A DNA stretch of 64,000 bases, from positions 106,742 through 170,741 of the forward strand of contig NZ_AZED01000013.1 in assembly GCF_001434145.1 (NCBI RefSeq). Reading direction: 5' to 3'. A program made the position numbers and the translations under genes. The notes below the pieces were generated by a model that had not been told where the DNA came from, ran no database searches, and was given only the letters and a program-made list of their open reading frames with translations. Positions 25,944-35,422 of the stretch are shown here, one piece after another. Every line of letters starts with the position of its first letter. Within the stretch, counting starts at the first letter, position 1. This DNA comes from Lentilactobacillus otakiensis DSM 19908 = JCM 15040. GTDB lineage: Bacteria > Bacillota > Bacilli > Lactobacillales > Lactobacillaceae.

Positions 25944-26431
25944 GTTTGTCTATTTTTTATCAGTTCATAAACCAACAGGATTGGGCCAAAGGCAATGGTC
26001 AATATGTTTAACAACAGGTTCTTGGTAATGTTGAAGCCAAAATCAGACGCACTCTTGTACGACTGAGTTTGTGAATACTGATATTCCCATGGGTTGGCAG
26101 TCACACCATTGGCTGACCAGGCCCGGTTCTTGTGGTTGGCTTGGGCATCTTCATGATGCAAACGCAGCGCCTTATCCTTATACGTCTCAAATTCGACTGA
26201 GTCCTGGCGATATGCGTGTCTCATGAAAACTCTCACGATTGGCAAAATCAGCACCAGGTTGACCAGAAAATACCAGTCCCACCACGAGAAGCCAAAAACC
26301 ATCCGCAGGCTCCCCTTGGTGTACCAGTCGGGTAATATCAGCGCTCCATCATAAAAGTAAATCAACAATAGTGCAATCCCGCCGGCCACCAGCGACCAAC
26401 AATAACTCAGGAAATACTTCACCGTCTTCAA
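25931..26431 (-). CDS. hypothetical membrane protein, three segments
   Basis: About 166 residues. Hydrophobic segments at about 8-28, 45-67 and 137-156, with a charged His/Gln/Asn-rich loop between. No recognised family. The TTG at 26431 follows GAGAGGTGA. Convergent with the secreted-protein unit. Confidence 0.7.
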   Translation of the reverse strand: MKTVKYFLSYCWSLVAGGIALLLIYFYDGALILPDWYTKGSLRMVFGFSWWDWYFLVNLVLILPIVRVFMRHAYRQDSVEFETYKDKALRLHHEDAQANHKNRAWSANGVTANPWEYQYSQTQSYKSASDFGFNITKNLLLNILTIAFGPILLVYELIKNRQTKSL

Positions 26432-26530
26432 GCCAATCACCTCTCTCAATGCAAAATCTTATCTTAAAGATACTTGTCATTAAGGGACGTGTAAAGACTA
26501 TCTGAGATATATTCACACTTATTTCACATT

Positions 26531-27694
26531 TTAAATTGATTCTGATTTCACTTGTACAGCCACGTTCGCCAAAGCATCCGCAATCTGATCAATCCCTGCC
26601 AGCAAATCTGACTCACTCATCACCAGTGGTGGCAGCAAACGTAACGTATTGTGCTTGGCTGACAGCGTAAGCAGGCCTTCATCTTGTAGCTGGGCAATGA
26701 CATCTGCAACCTTAACCGTGGGATTCAAATGAATGCCAATCATCAAGCCAAGACCACTGACACTGTCAACAACCGCTAACGGATTCACCTCTTGGTTGAT
26801 TGCTGCAAAAACAGCCTGTGATTTTTTCTGAACATTTTCAAGAAAACTTGGTGTGAGTTGTTCCAAAACCGCTTTGGCTGATGCCAGGGCAATCTTGTTG
26901 CCACCAAAGGTTGTTCCGTGTGAGCCAGGTCCAAAGGCTGAGGCAAGTTCTTTCTTACCCAACATGGCACCAATTGGCAACCCATTGCCCAATGCCTTCG
27001 CGCAGGTAATGATATCCGGATCCAAATTGAAGTTTTGAAAGGCAAATTTCATCCCGGTTCGGCCGATTCCAGTCTGGACCTCGTCAATAATCAACAAGAC
27101 CCCTTGCTCGTGACATTTTGCGGCAACTTTTTGCAGCCACTCACCATTGCCGGAAACCACGCCGCCTTCACCTTGAATCACTTCAAGAATCACAGCCGCC
27201 AAGTCATCGGTAATTGCGTCTAAAGCATTCGGATCGTTGTAATCCGCAAAACTAACTTCAGGGACTAAGGGCTTGAACCCAGCCTGAATATCCGGATTTC
27301 CAGTCAAAGACATCGACCCATAGGTCCGGCCATGAAAACCGTTGTTGAATGCGAGGACTTTCGCCTTACCAGTCACCTTTCGAGCTAATTTAAAAGCTGC
27401 TTCGTTGGCTTCGGTGCCGGAGTTACAGAAGAATGCCAGCATCCCCTCTGGACACAGGGCATTGGCGACATCATCCTGCAGTTGGCTGGGATATAAGTTG
27501 GAAGTATGCCAAATTTTACCTAATTGATTAATGACACTTTGCTCAATCCAATCATTGCTGTAGCCGAAACTGCAGACTCCGATGCCACTGGTGAAATCCA
27601 AATATTCTTTGTGATTGCTGTCGACTAAATGCCAGTCATGCCCCGAAACAATTTCCATCGGGTATTGGGCATATGTTGGAAAAATATGTTCCAT
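26531..27694 (-). CDS. argD: acetylornithine aminotransferase
   Basis: Transaminates N-acetylglutamate semialdehyde to N-acetylornithine with PLP. 387 residues: FTSGIGVCSFGY, FCNSGTEANEAAFKLAR, LLIIDEVQTGIGRTG and the PLP-binding Lys in ITCAKALGNGLPIGAM, all class III aminotransferase marks. Last gene of argCJBD, 14 bases after argB. Confidence 0.95.
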   Translation of the reverse strand: MEHIFPTYAQYPMEIVSGHDWHLVDSNHKEYLDFTSGIGVCSFGYSNDWIEQSVINQLGKIWHTSNLYPSQLQDDVANALCPEGMLAFFCNSGTEANEAAFKLARKVTGKAKVLAFNNGFHGRTYGSMSLTGNPDIQAGFKPLVPEVSFADYNDPNALDAITDDLAAVILEVIQGEGGVVSGNGEWLQKVAAKCHEQGVLLIIDEVQTGIGRTGMKFAFQNFNLDPDIITCAKALGNGLPIGAMLGKKELASAFGPGSHGTTFGGNKIALASAKAVLEQLTPSFLENVQKKSQAVFAAINQEVNPLAVVDSVSGLGLMIGIHLNPTVKVADVIAQLQDEGLLTLSAKHNTLRLLPPLVMSESDLLAGIDQIADALANVAVQVKSESI

Positions 27695-27708
27695 AGATTT
27701 GATCTCCT

Positions 27709-28458
27709 TTAAATTGCGAGCTGCTCAACTGATAAATTGGTTCCTGAATGCTGCAGTTGATTAGTGATTTCGACTTCTTTAACGCCGTGCTTTAATGCCT
27801 CGAAAGCAGCTTTAATTTTTGGCTGCATTCCTGATTTGATGACCTCTGCTTCAAATAATTGATTTGCTTTTTTGAGGCTCAAGTGATCAATCACGTGACG
27901 ATTTACCATTACCCCGGGCACATCAGTAACCAAGTACAGCTTTTCCGCGCCCAATAAACGAGCAATCCCAGCGGCGGCTACATCACCATTGACGTTGAGA
28001 TAATTACCAGCTTCGGTCACTGCCATTGGCGCACAAACACCAATTCCATTTGCCAAAGCTTCCTTTATGTAATCTTGATTGATAGCCGTCACTTTACCAA
28101 CCTCGCCATAAATTGATTGATCCAGATATTCGCCAAAAGCGACCGGCTGCCCAGTTGCATTCATGCCAACGACTGGGAGACCATGAGCGGATAATTGCCG
28201 ACACAGTGTTGGTTGGACCAATCCAAGCAGAACCGCTTGCGTAATTTTCAAAGTTTGTGGGCTGGTCACACGAATGCCATTGATTTTTTTGACTAACAAA
28301 TTAAGTTGAGTACTCCATTCGGAAATTTGTGGGCCACCGCCATGGACGATCAGAATTTGCTTGCCCATTTGGCGCCAAATTCGTAATTGTTCAAAGAATT
28401 CTTCTGTAAGATTATTGGTGGCGTTCCCACCAATTTTAACAACGATTATCTGACTCAT
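27709..28458 (-). CDS. argB: acetylglutamate kinase
   Basis: Phosphorylates N-acetylglutamate. 249 residues: IIVVKIGGNATNNL at the start, LIVHGGGPQISEW, and the C-terminal GMQPKIKAAFEALKHGVKEV motif. I use the ATG at 28458 (GGAGGTGAACATC upstream). A short arginine-insensitive type is suggested because no N-terminal extension is present. Confidence 0.95.
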   Translation of the reverse strand: MSQIIVVKIGGNATNNLTEEFFEQLRIWRQMGKQILIVHGGGPQISEWSTQLNLLVKKINGIRVTSPQTLKITQAVLLGLVQPTLCRQLSAHGLPVVGMNATGQPVAFGEYLDQSIYGEVGKVTAINQDYIKEALANGIGVCAPMAVTEAGNYLNVNGDVAAAGIARLLGAEKLYLVTDVPGVMVNRHVIDHLSLKKANQLFEAEVIKSGMQPKIKAAFEALKHGVKEVEITNQLQHSGTNLSVEQLAI

Positions 28459-28470
28459 GATGTTCACCTC

Positions 28471-29679
28471 CTAGCTTCGATATGATGCGTTAATCTGAAC
28501 GTATTTATAAGTTAAGTCACAACCCCAAGCGGTGCCCGAGGCTTGACCGGCGTTTAAGTCAACGTCGATCGTCACTTTCGGTTGGTTAAGTGTCTTGGAG
28601 ACCTCCGCATCGTCAATCCCAGTTCCTAGACTATTCTTAACTAGCTGCAGATCATTAATCGCAATGCTGACACCATCCAAATCTACATGGGCAGTTGTCT
28701 GGCCGATTGCCTGCATGATTCTGCCCCAGTTGCCATCTTCACCAAAGATCATCGCTTTGACTAAATTGGAACCAACAATCGCTTTCGCAACCTGCTGGCC
28801 TTCCAAATGATCGTAGACACCGGTAACGTTGACCTCAACCAGCTTTGAAGCCCCTTCGCCATCTCCGGCAATTTCTTGGGCCAAATGCGTTAACACTTTC
28901 TTGAAGGCCACCACAAAAGTCGGGTAGTCAGAATCTGTTTCTTTCAACGGATCATTGCCAGCAGCACCGTTTGCCATCACAACGACCATGTCATTGGTGG
29001 AAGTGTCGCCGTCAACGGTGATTTGGTTAAAGGTTTCATCAACAGTTGCACTGAGGAGTTGCTGAAGATCATTTCCGGCAATTGCAGCGTCGGTGGTGAC
29101 AAAGCCCAGCATAGTGGCCATATTGGGATGAATCATGCCAGAACCCTTACAAAAGCCAGTGGTCGTGACAACTTTTCCGCCGATCAGACATTTGACGGTG
29201 ATCGTCTTTGGATGAGTATCAGTGGTCAAAATGGCTTTGGTCACGCCAACGTTCTTGGTTAATTTGAGTTGCGAAATACCCGCCTTAATCTTTGCCATTG
29301 GCAGTGGTTCGCCAATCACGCCGGTTGAAGCAATTCCTACCATGTGGGGGTCGATTTGAAGACGATCAGCCGCCATTTTTTGCATCATGATGGCGTCGGT
29401 CTCTCCTTGGGACCCGTTGCATGAGTTGGCATTACCAGCGTTCATAACAACTGCCTGCAGTTTATGGGCCAAGTTGATGGTTTGTTTGGTTAACTTGGTT
29501 GGCGCCGCCTGGAACTGATTGGTTGTATAGACACCAGCTGCATCCGCTGGTTCTTCTGAATAGATCCAGCCCATATCATCTTGGTCGGGCTTAAGTCCGG
29601 CATGAGTGGAATCCGCATCATAACCCTTGGGCCAGGTAAATTCTGTTACTTCAATTAAGTCTTCACTTGTCATCTGCAT
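28471..29679 (-). CDS. argJ: bifunctional ornithine acetyltransferase / N-acetylglutamate synthase
   Basis: Recycles the acetyl group from acetylornithine to glutamate. 402 residues; the self-cleavage site is in KGSGMIHPNMA-TMLGFVTTD (Thr nucleophile near residue 185), producing alpha and beta chains. VVMNAGNANSCNG and GDTSTNDMVVVMANG are further family marks. Located between argC and argB with short gaps. Confidence 0.95.
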   Translation of the reverse strand: MQMTSEDLIEVTEFTWPKGYDADSTHAGLKPDQDDMGWIYSEEPADAAGVYTTNQFQAAPTKLTKQTINLAHKLQAVVMNAGNANSCNGSQGETDAIMMQKMAADRLQIDPHMVGIASTGVIGEPLPMAKIKAGISQLKLTKNVGVTKAILTTDTHPKTITVKCLIGGKVVTTTGFCKGSGMIHPNMATMLGFVTTDAAIAGNDLQQLLSATVDETFNQITVDGDTSTNDMVVVMANGAAGNDPLKETDSDYPTFVVAFKKVLTHLAQEIAGDGEGASKLVEVNVTGVYDHLEGQQVAKAIVGSNLVKAMIFGEDGNWGRIMQAIGQTTAHVDLDGVSIAINDLQLVKNSLGTGIDDAEVSKTLNQPKVTIDVDLNAGQASGTAWGCDLTYKYVQINASYRS

Positions 29680-29696
29680 CGCAATCTCTCCTTGTT

Positions 29697-30725
29697 TTAT
29701 GGTAGGAACGTCTGAAGCTCCAGACCACTGGTTTCTTTATAGTTAAACATCTGATTAAAGTTTTGAACGGCTTGCCCGGCAGCACCTTTGAGCAAATTGT
29801 CAATGACACTGTCGGCCATCACCGTGTTGGTCACCGGGTTGTAAACCACGCCGATATTGCAGTTGTTGGTGCCCACCACTTGTTTGATATCGGGTAAGTG
29901 TTCTCCCATATAATTGACGAATGATTTGTCGCTATACGTTTCCTCATATGCTTGGTTAATTTGATCGCCGTCAACACCAGGTTTGACCTTTGCATAAATG
30001 GTGCTCATGATGCCGCGGGTAATTGGAATTAAGGTGGTCATGAATTGGATCGCCTTCACGTTATGATTCCAACTTTGCAGCTCCAACATGATTTCTGGAA
30101 TGTGCTGATGTTGATTGGGCTTGTAAATTTGTAAGTTGTCATTAGCTTGGGTGAAATGAGTTGACTGCGCTGGATTTTTGCCGGCACCGGACGTTCCCGA
30201 TTTGGCATCGACTATGATCGTGTCCAAATCGATCAAATCGTGTTGAATGAGTGGGGCTAATCCCAACAACGTGGCAGTGGCGTAACAGCCAGGGTTGGCA
30301 ACGTACTTCTTACCGGCAGCTGATTCAAAATCTGCCAGTCCGTAATGTGCCTGGGTCATTGCCTGACGGGAAGCTGAAGGCTTGTGGTACCAACGTTGAT
30401 ATTCGTCCTCATCATTCAATCGTAGGTCGCCCGACAAATCAATCACTGGGAAGCCAGCAGCTATGTATGGCCGACTGAGCTGTGAAGTTACCCCCGCTGA
30501 TGTGGCGAAGAAGACCATTTGGTTATCTGCCATGATTGCATCAGGTGTGTATGGCTGAACTTCTGTGCTGTCTGCATAGAAAGCAGGAACCATCTTAGAT
30601 AACTTCTCATTTTCAGTTAGTTTGTGATCATAGAGATTAATATCGTCAACTTCTGGGTGCTGACGCAATAGTTGATACAACACCATGCCTGCATATCCTG
30701 TAATTCCGACTAATGCCACTTGCAA
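29697..30725 (-). CDS. argC: N-acetyl-gamma-glutamyl-phosphate reductase
   Basis: NADPH-dependent reduction of acetylglutamyl phosphate. 342 residues: nucleotide-binding VALVGITGYAGMVLYQLLRQHPEV, and the catalytic Cys in VANPGCYATATLLGLAPL (about residue 146). Starts with TTG behind GAGAGGCGA. First gene of argCJBD; argF, argG and argH are not in the window. Confidence 0.95.
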   Translation of the reverse strand: MQVALVGITGYAGMVLYQLLRQHPEVDDINLYDHKLTENEKLSKMVPAFYADSTEVQPYTPDAIMADNQMVFFATSAGVTSQLSRPYIAAGFPVIDLSGDLRLNDEDEYQRWYHKPSASRQAMTQAHYGLADFESAAGKKYVANPGCYATATLLGLAPLIQHDLIDLDTIIVDAKSGTSGAGKNPAQSTHFTQANDNLQIYKPNQHQHIPEIMLELQSWNHNVKAIQFMTTLIPITRGIMSTIYAKVKPGVDGDQINQAYEETYSDKSFVNYMGEHLPDIKQVVGTNNCNIGVVYNPVTNTVMADSVIDNLLKGAAGQAVQNFNQMFNYKETSGLELQTFLP

Positions 30726-30785
30726 ATAAATCGCCTCTCATTTTTCTAAATATTCTTCTAATTGAATATTAATGAATTGAAAGCA

Positions 30786-30814
30786 TCTTACAACGCCATG
30801 CAGGAAAATGCAAC
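30786..30814 (-). promoter_or_regulatory. argC promoter with ARG-box-like sites nearby
   Basis: TTGCAT, 17 bases, TAAGAT on the minus strand. AT-rich ArgR-like sequences flank it: TGAATAAATATCAA (30851-30864, minus strand) and TTGAATATTAATGAA (30762-30776). Arginine/ArgR repression is likely but inferred. Confidence 0.6.
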
Positions 30815-31010
30815 GTTTTTTTAGATATTATTCATAATATTATTTCATTATTGATATTTATTCATTATTATGAGTATACTCATGTATATTTGGTTTGTGA
30901 AGGAAATTTATTCAGTTCTTTATTCATGAATAATAATGTTATTTTTGTGCTGATAATATTCATGATTGGATCTTGGTAGCTGACGTCATTGCTTAACTCA
31001 CCAATTCCGC

Positions 31011-31460
31011 CGTGCCTCAGTCCACCGGCTCTGCCTGCTGTAGTGGCTTGGATTTCGAGCCTGTAGTCTCGAAATGCCAAGATGCTGTAATCACGACCTT
31101 CAGTCGTTTCAACAGCACTTTCACTACTGCTGGCAATGCCGGCAAACTGAGGCACGGCTACTTTGAAAATGAGTCTAAATTTGATCACCACTTCGACAGT
31201 GCTGATGCAAACAGCCAAATAGGCAAGGATAATCCGACTGCTATGACGGCGATTTGTAAAAGTTACAGTAAAACATCCAAAAGAGCATTTGCAGAATTAA
31301 CACTTTGTAAGCTGATTTTGCTGGCTTGGTATTGCCGGCCACAGTGAAAGTGTTGTTGAAGCCGATAAAATCGGCGATTACAACACCACGATATTTCGAG
31401 ACTACAGGCTTGAAATCAAAGCCACTATGGCAGGCGGACCCAAACCAGTAAAATCACACC
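31011..31460. repeat. degenerate inverted duplication, two facing gene-like fragments
   Basis: The sequence at about 31011-31150 (minus strand) and 31325-31460 (plus strand) are imperfect copies facing outwards from a central block of about 175 bases. Shared cores include ATTTCGAGACTACAGGCT and AGTGAAAGTG-TGTTGAA. Both copies can be read in the same frame as SES-VE...FRDYRLEI-AT-AG, so they look like fragments of one former coding sequence. No ribosome sites or intact gene. The rest of 30726-31555 holds the argC control region and the metY terminator. Confidence 0.65.
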
Positions 31461-31497
31461 ACTTTTTTGAATAACTCACAGAAAGTTGATATCAAAA

Positions 31498-31535
31498 GAA
31501 AAAGGATTAACCGCAATGAATGCAGTTAATCCTTC
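31498..31535 (-). terminator. terminator after metA-metY
   Basis: AAGGATTAACTGCATTC/TTGCGGTTAATCCTT with a T-rich tail on the minus strand. Confidence 0.9.
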
Positions 31536-31555
31536 GATCAATCAGATGGTTTAAA

Positions 31556-32878
31556 TTAAGGCTTAGGTGCCCCCACCGCCTCGTGAACATCCGCAGGAAT
31601 CTTGTCCAGTGCTTGACTGAGATCAGCAATCAAGTCGTCAGCATTTTCAACCCCCACTGAAACGCGGATCAAATCAGGTGTAATCCCAGCTTCACGCAGC
31701 TCTTCTTCGTTCAACTGAGCATGTGTCGTTGAAGCCGGATGGATAATCAGCGATTTGGCGTCGGCAACGTTTGCCAATAACGAGAATAACTCGAGATTTT
31801 GGATCAGTTGCTTGCCGGCCTTTTCGCCACCTTTTAAACCAAGGGTGAAGATTGAGCCGACCCCCTTTGGAAAGTATCTTTCTGCCAAGTCATGATATTT
31901 GCTGTCTTCCAACCCAGGATAATTAATCCAAGCTACTTTAGGATGATTGTGCAGGAAGTTGACGATTTTCTTCGTATTTTCTACGTGACGCTCAACTCTC
32001 AGCGATAATGATTCCAGACCTTGCAGTAACAAGAATGAGTTAAATGGACTGATGGTCGCGCCTAAATCCCGTAAAGATTCTGCCCGGACTTTCGTGGTAA
32101 AGGCAGCTCCCCCGAGATCCCCAAACACTAAACCATTGTATTGGGCATTCGGTTCAGTAAACCCAGGATATCTGCCGCTGGCGTTCCAGTCGAATTTGCC
32201 GTTTTCAACGATCACGCCACCCATTGTTGTACCATGGCCACCAATAAATTTAGTCGCAGAATGAACAACGACATCGGCACCATGATCAAGTGGCCGAACA
32301 AGATAGGGCGTGCCAAAGGTGTTGTCGACAATTAATATAATCCCGTGTCGATGAGCAACTTCAGCCACCGCTTCAAAATCAATCAGGTTAATACCTGGGT
32401 TACCGATACTTTCAATATAAAGGGCTTTGGTGTGTTCATTAATTGGTGTTTCAAAATTGGCGGGATCATCCGGATTTACGAAGTGGGTTTTGATCCCCAA
32501 TTTTGGCAAAGTAACGTTAAATAAATTGAAGGTCCCACCATACAAGGTACTGGCTGAGACAATTTCATCCCCTTTACCGGCTACGTTCAAAATTGCGGCA
32601 GTGATGGCAGCTGAACCGGTTGCCAGCGTCACACCACCGGTCCCATTTTCCAAAGCAGCAACCCGCTTATCAACTACGTCAGTCGTTGGGTTGGTCAGTC
32701 GGGTATAAATGTTGCCGGGATCAGTCAAACCAAATCGGCCAGCTGCCTGTTCCGGATTGTCGAAGACATATGAGGTCGTCTGGTAAATCGGCACGGCTCG
32801 TGAGCCGGTTTCATCCACTGTTTGACCTGCGTGAACTTGGAGCGTTTCAAAATGTAAGTTGTTATTTTCTTCTGTCAT
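31556..32878 (-). CDS. metY: O-acetylhomoserine sulfhydrylase
   Basis: PLP enzyme making homocysteine (or methionine/cysteine precursors) from O-acetylhomoserine and sulfide. 440 residues: [50 protein letters not shown], and the PLP-Lys in [21 protein letters not shown], a length and pattern typical of MetY and longer than MetB/MetC. Its ATG overlaps the metA stop (ATGA). Confidence 0.94.
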   Translation of the reverse strand: MTEENNNLHFETLQVHAGQTVDETGSRAVPIYQTTSYVFDNPEQAAGRFGLTDPGNIYTRLTNPTTDVVDKRVAALENGTGGVTLATGSAAITAAILNVAGKGDEIVSASTLYGGTFNLFNVTLPKLGIKTHFVNPDDPANFETPINEHTKALYIESIGNPGINLIDFEAVAEVAHRHGIILIVDNTFGTPYLVRPLDHGADVVVHSATKFIGGHGTTMGGVIVENGKFDWNASGRYPGFTEPNAQYNGLVFGDLGGAAFTTKVRAESLRDLGATISPFNSFLLLQGLESLSLRVERHVENTKKIVNFLHNHPKVAWINYPGLEDSKYHDLAERYFPKGVGSIFTLGLKGGEKAGKQLIQNLELFSLLANVADAKSLIIHPASTTHAQLNEEELREAGITPDLIRVSVGVENADDLIADLSQALDKIPADVHEAVGAPKP

Positions 32879-33750
32879 ATTGATAACCCTACTTTCTTAT
32901 TGGCAATGATTGTCGTCCAGTTTTCATAAATTTGAATGCTGCTGGCTTTCCAGGAATAGTCCACGGTGCCGGAATCTTGATCAATGAAGTAATTTTTCGG
33001 AAGTCGGATGGGCATCTGTTCGTACAGATCACGATAATATTCTAGTGCAAGCGTCCCTTCTGAATACTCCGGATGACCGGTGATATAGGTGCTGTGAAGC
33101 TGCTTAGCCGATAAGATCATCGGCCCGGTCTCAGTCGAACTGACATCGACTGTCAATCCTTCGGGAAGATGAGTTTCATCGAGAACAATTCCTGTATGCC
33201 GTGACTGTGGCATCTTCAAGAGTCCTCCGGCGCCAAATCCACGCGCAATCGGTGATTCTGCATTAATCCTTTCAGCTGGAAAAATGCCAAATAATTTACT
33301 CAACAGCAGGTGTTTGCGAATACCAAAGTCATGGAATAAACAGGCTTGGGCCGCCCAACATTCATATAAACATTCAGTGACGTGATCTCGTGACCAATTG
33401 ATGATTTCTTCTAACTCCTGCCAATAATCAACCTCACTAAATGGTAATGTTTCAACCGGTGCCCCGGTGATAATTAAACCGTCATAATGGGCATCTCTGA
33501 TTTGATCCAAAGAGACATAATCTTGCTCAATGTCAGCTCGCGGAGTTCCTTGAAAATGATGGGATGCCGGGTACATAAACGTCAACTCAACATCAGAATT
33601 GATTTCACTGAATCGTGTTAAAAATTGATGCTCCGTGTTATGTCGAGTCGGCATCAGATTCAACACCAAGATTGATAGAGGATTAGTTGCTTCGTGGTTA
33701 ACCCACTTTTGTTCCGCGTTCAAGAACCCGTTAATTGCATTTGCCGTCAT
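32875..33750 (-). CDS. metA: homoserine O-acetyltransferase (MetA type)
   Basis: Activates homoserine for methionine synthesis. 291 residues: [23 protein letters not shown], catalytic Cys in [15 protein letters not shown], and [19 protein letters not shown]. The position that separates acetyl from succinyl enzymes carries Glu ([10 protein letters not shown], where E. coli MetA has TGAPLG), so acetyl-CoA should be the donor, in line with the neighbouring metY. The ATG at 33750 has AAGGAG upstream. Behind a Met T-box. Confidence 0.93.
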   Translation of the reverse strand: MTANAINGFLNAEQKWVNHEATNPLSILVLNLMPTRHNTEHQFLTRFSEINSDVELTFMYPASHHFQGTPRADIEQDYVSLDQIRDAHYDGLIITGAPVETLPFSEVDYWQELEEIINWSRDHVTECLYECWAAQACLFHDFGIRKHLLLSKLFGIFPAERINAESPIARGFGAGGLLKMPQSRHTGIVLDETHLPEGLTVDVSSTETGPMILSAKQLHSTYITGHPEYSEGTLALEYYRDLYEQMPIRLPKNYFIDQDSGTVDYSWKASSIQIYENWTTIIANKKVGLSI

Positions 33751-33774
33751 CCAAATCATCTCCTTAGATAAAAT

Positions 33775-34010
33775 AAAAAGCTTCCGTCCACATAGTTATA
33801 TAACTACGGGACGAAAGCTTCGCGATGCCACCCTGATTTACTGTCACCTCACAATGACAGCCTCAATAAGTACTCCTAGGAATACCCGGTCCTTTATCGC
33901 GGACGTGCGGGCATCCTAGCCTTGCGACCGGATACCTGACTCAGAGCTCATCTTCACGCCGCTGCAAACCACTTCTCTCACCAAACGAAGCTCTCTTTGG
34001 GAATGCGTTA
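33775..34010 (-). promoter_or_regulatory. T-box riboswitch leader of metA (Met specifier)
   Basis: T-box sequence AGGGTGGCATCGCG (about 33821-33834) on the minus strand, followed by terminator stem AAGCTTTCGTCC/GGACGGAAGCTT and a T tail. Stem I carries GAAGATGAGCTC with AUG at 33949-33951 in the specifier position, fitting tRNA-Met. The region 34011-34172 shows only the next gene's upstream sequence. Confidence 0.92.
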
Positions 34011-34172
34011 GTGTTACTCTTCTCTTCAATGTCTAATTTATTTTTAATAATTGATCCTAACTTTATCAGCACAACATGCCGTTGTCAACCTAATTTCAAA
34101 AAATATTTTTGTCCTGATTAAAATCATATGAGCTTATAATAGTTACAAAAGAAATTTTCAAGGGGTGAAAGT

Positions 34173-34955
34173 ATGGATCAATCAATATCTGAAGACGAAC
34201 TGATCGCCGTGTGCGGCAGGGTCGGCAAAATTCTTCTCACCAGTGGTGCAGAAACATCCCGGGTGGAAGGGACGGTTGAATACATTGGCCGGGCTGCTCA
34301 TTATGATATCAGCTGCCACGCAACAATTACCGCCCTGTTTGTTGGGGTCAAAAATCAGACCAAGACCCACCTGGTGAAAGTCCGCCTGGGTGATTTTAAT
34401 TTGGAAAAAGTCGATGAAATCAATACCATGTCGCGCAAATTTGTGACGGGCCAAATTGATTTTGATGAGCTCAAACGGACGATTGAACAGATCGACAAGA
34501 AGGTTATCGACTTCACCTGGCCGGAAAAAGTTTTCGGAGCGGCTTTAGTTTCAGTGGCGCCAATGCTGCTATTTAAGGCAACTTGGGCTGACTTGGGCTT
34601 GGCATTTTTCGTCGGTATCTTTGGCTATCTGGCCGCTGCCCTTTCAAGTCCACGAATCAAAACCCCTTACGTTGCCGCTGGACTGGGTGGATTTACGGTG
34701 GGCTTTTTGGCAGCTGTCCTACAATCACTTGGAATTGCCACCAACGCTGGAAACATCATCGTCAGCGCCTTGATGCCGTTGGTCCCCGGTGTCGCAATCA
34801 CCAACTCATTTAGAGAAATCATTGACCGCAATACTATTTCCGGCGTGGTCAGGGCAGTCGATGCCCTGATCATTGCAGGGTCAATCGGCGCCGGTGTTGT
34901 CCTTGGTGCTGGACTGTCCGGCATTATTTTCCACATAATCGGAGGCGGCCTATGA
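34173..34955 (+). CDS. threonine/serine exporter, large subunit (ThrE/DUF1212), second copy
   Basis: 260 residues, same plan as the protein at 11296-12066: KILLTSGAETSRVEGTVEYI in the soluble part and IIVSALMPLVPGVAITNSFREI in the membrane part. RBS AAGGGG before the ATG. Its last four bases overlap the small-subunit start (ATGA). Clearly diverged from the first copy, so probably a different substrate or control. Confidence 0.87.
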   Translation: MDQSISEDELIAVCGRVGKILLTSGAETSRVEGTVEYIGRAAHYDISCHATITALFVGVKNQTKTHLVKVRLGDFNLEKVDEINTMSRKFVTGQIDFDELKRTIEQIDKKVIDFTWPEKVFGAALVSVAPMLLFKATWADLGLAFFVGIFGYLAAALSSPRIKTPYVAAGLGGFTVGFLAAVLQSLGIATNAGNIIVSALMPLVPGVAITNSFREIIDRNTISGVVRAVDALIIAGSIGAGVVLGAGLSGIIFHIIGGGL

Positions 34956-35410
34956 AAGTCTTGATTGAATTAATCGTCAGTTTTGCTTCTACAGTCGGCT
35001 TTGGGTTGGTCACCAACGTTCCCCGCCGATCTTTACTTCCAGCCGGCATTACCGGATCGCTGGCATGGGTCGCATATTACTTGGTGCTTCAAGTTGACAA
35101 CGGTCTCATCCTGCCGAACTTTACCGCTGCCATTGTCATCGGCATCTTAGGTAACATTTCAGCGGTCATGTTCCGAGTCCCCGTCAACATGATTTATGTA
35201 CCCAGTCTGGTATCGTTGGTGCCGGGCGGCATCTTATATTTGGGCATGCGCAGCTTTACCCTTGGCAACGAAATGCGGACCGGACAGTATATGTTTAACG
35301 CTCTGACAATCGCGATTGCCCTGGCAGTCGGCTTTGTGGTCGCAGAAGTCATCTTTTACCGAATTAAACCAATTTTATTACGAACTTTGGACAAACAAAA
35401 AGAAAATTAG
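34952..35410 (+). CDS. threonine/serine exporter, small subunit (ThrE_2/DUF3815), second copy
   Basis: 152 residues, with GFGLVTNVPRRSLLPAGITGSLAW and VNMIYVPSLVSLVPGGILYLGM matching the first copy's signature. Completes the split exporter. Twelve bases later an M20 amidohydrolase begins, so the three genes form one operon: a peptidase-like enzyme could supply the amino acid that is exported (inference). Confidence 0.86.
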   Translation: MKVLIELIVSFASTVGFGLVTNVPRRSLLPAGITGSLAWVAYYLVLQVDNGLILPNFTAAIVIGILGNISAVMFRVPVNMIYVPSLVSLVPGGILYLGMRSFTLGNEMRTGQYMFNALTIAIALAVGFVVAEVIFYRIKPILLRTLDKQKEN

Positions 35411-35422
35411 GAGGTTCAACAA

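Noticed and set aside
30880..31347. Two overlapping frames on opposite strands
   Set aside because: No ribosome sites; part of the inverted duplication, treated as remnants and not genes.
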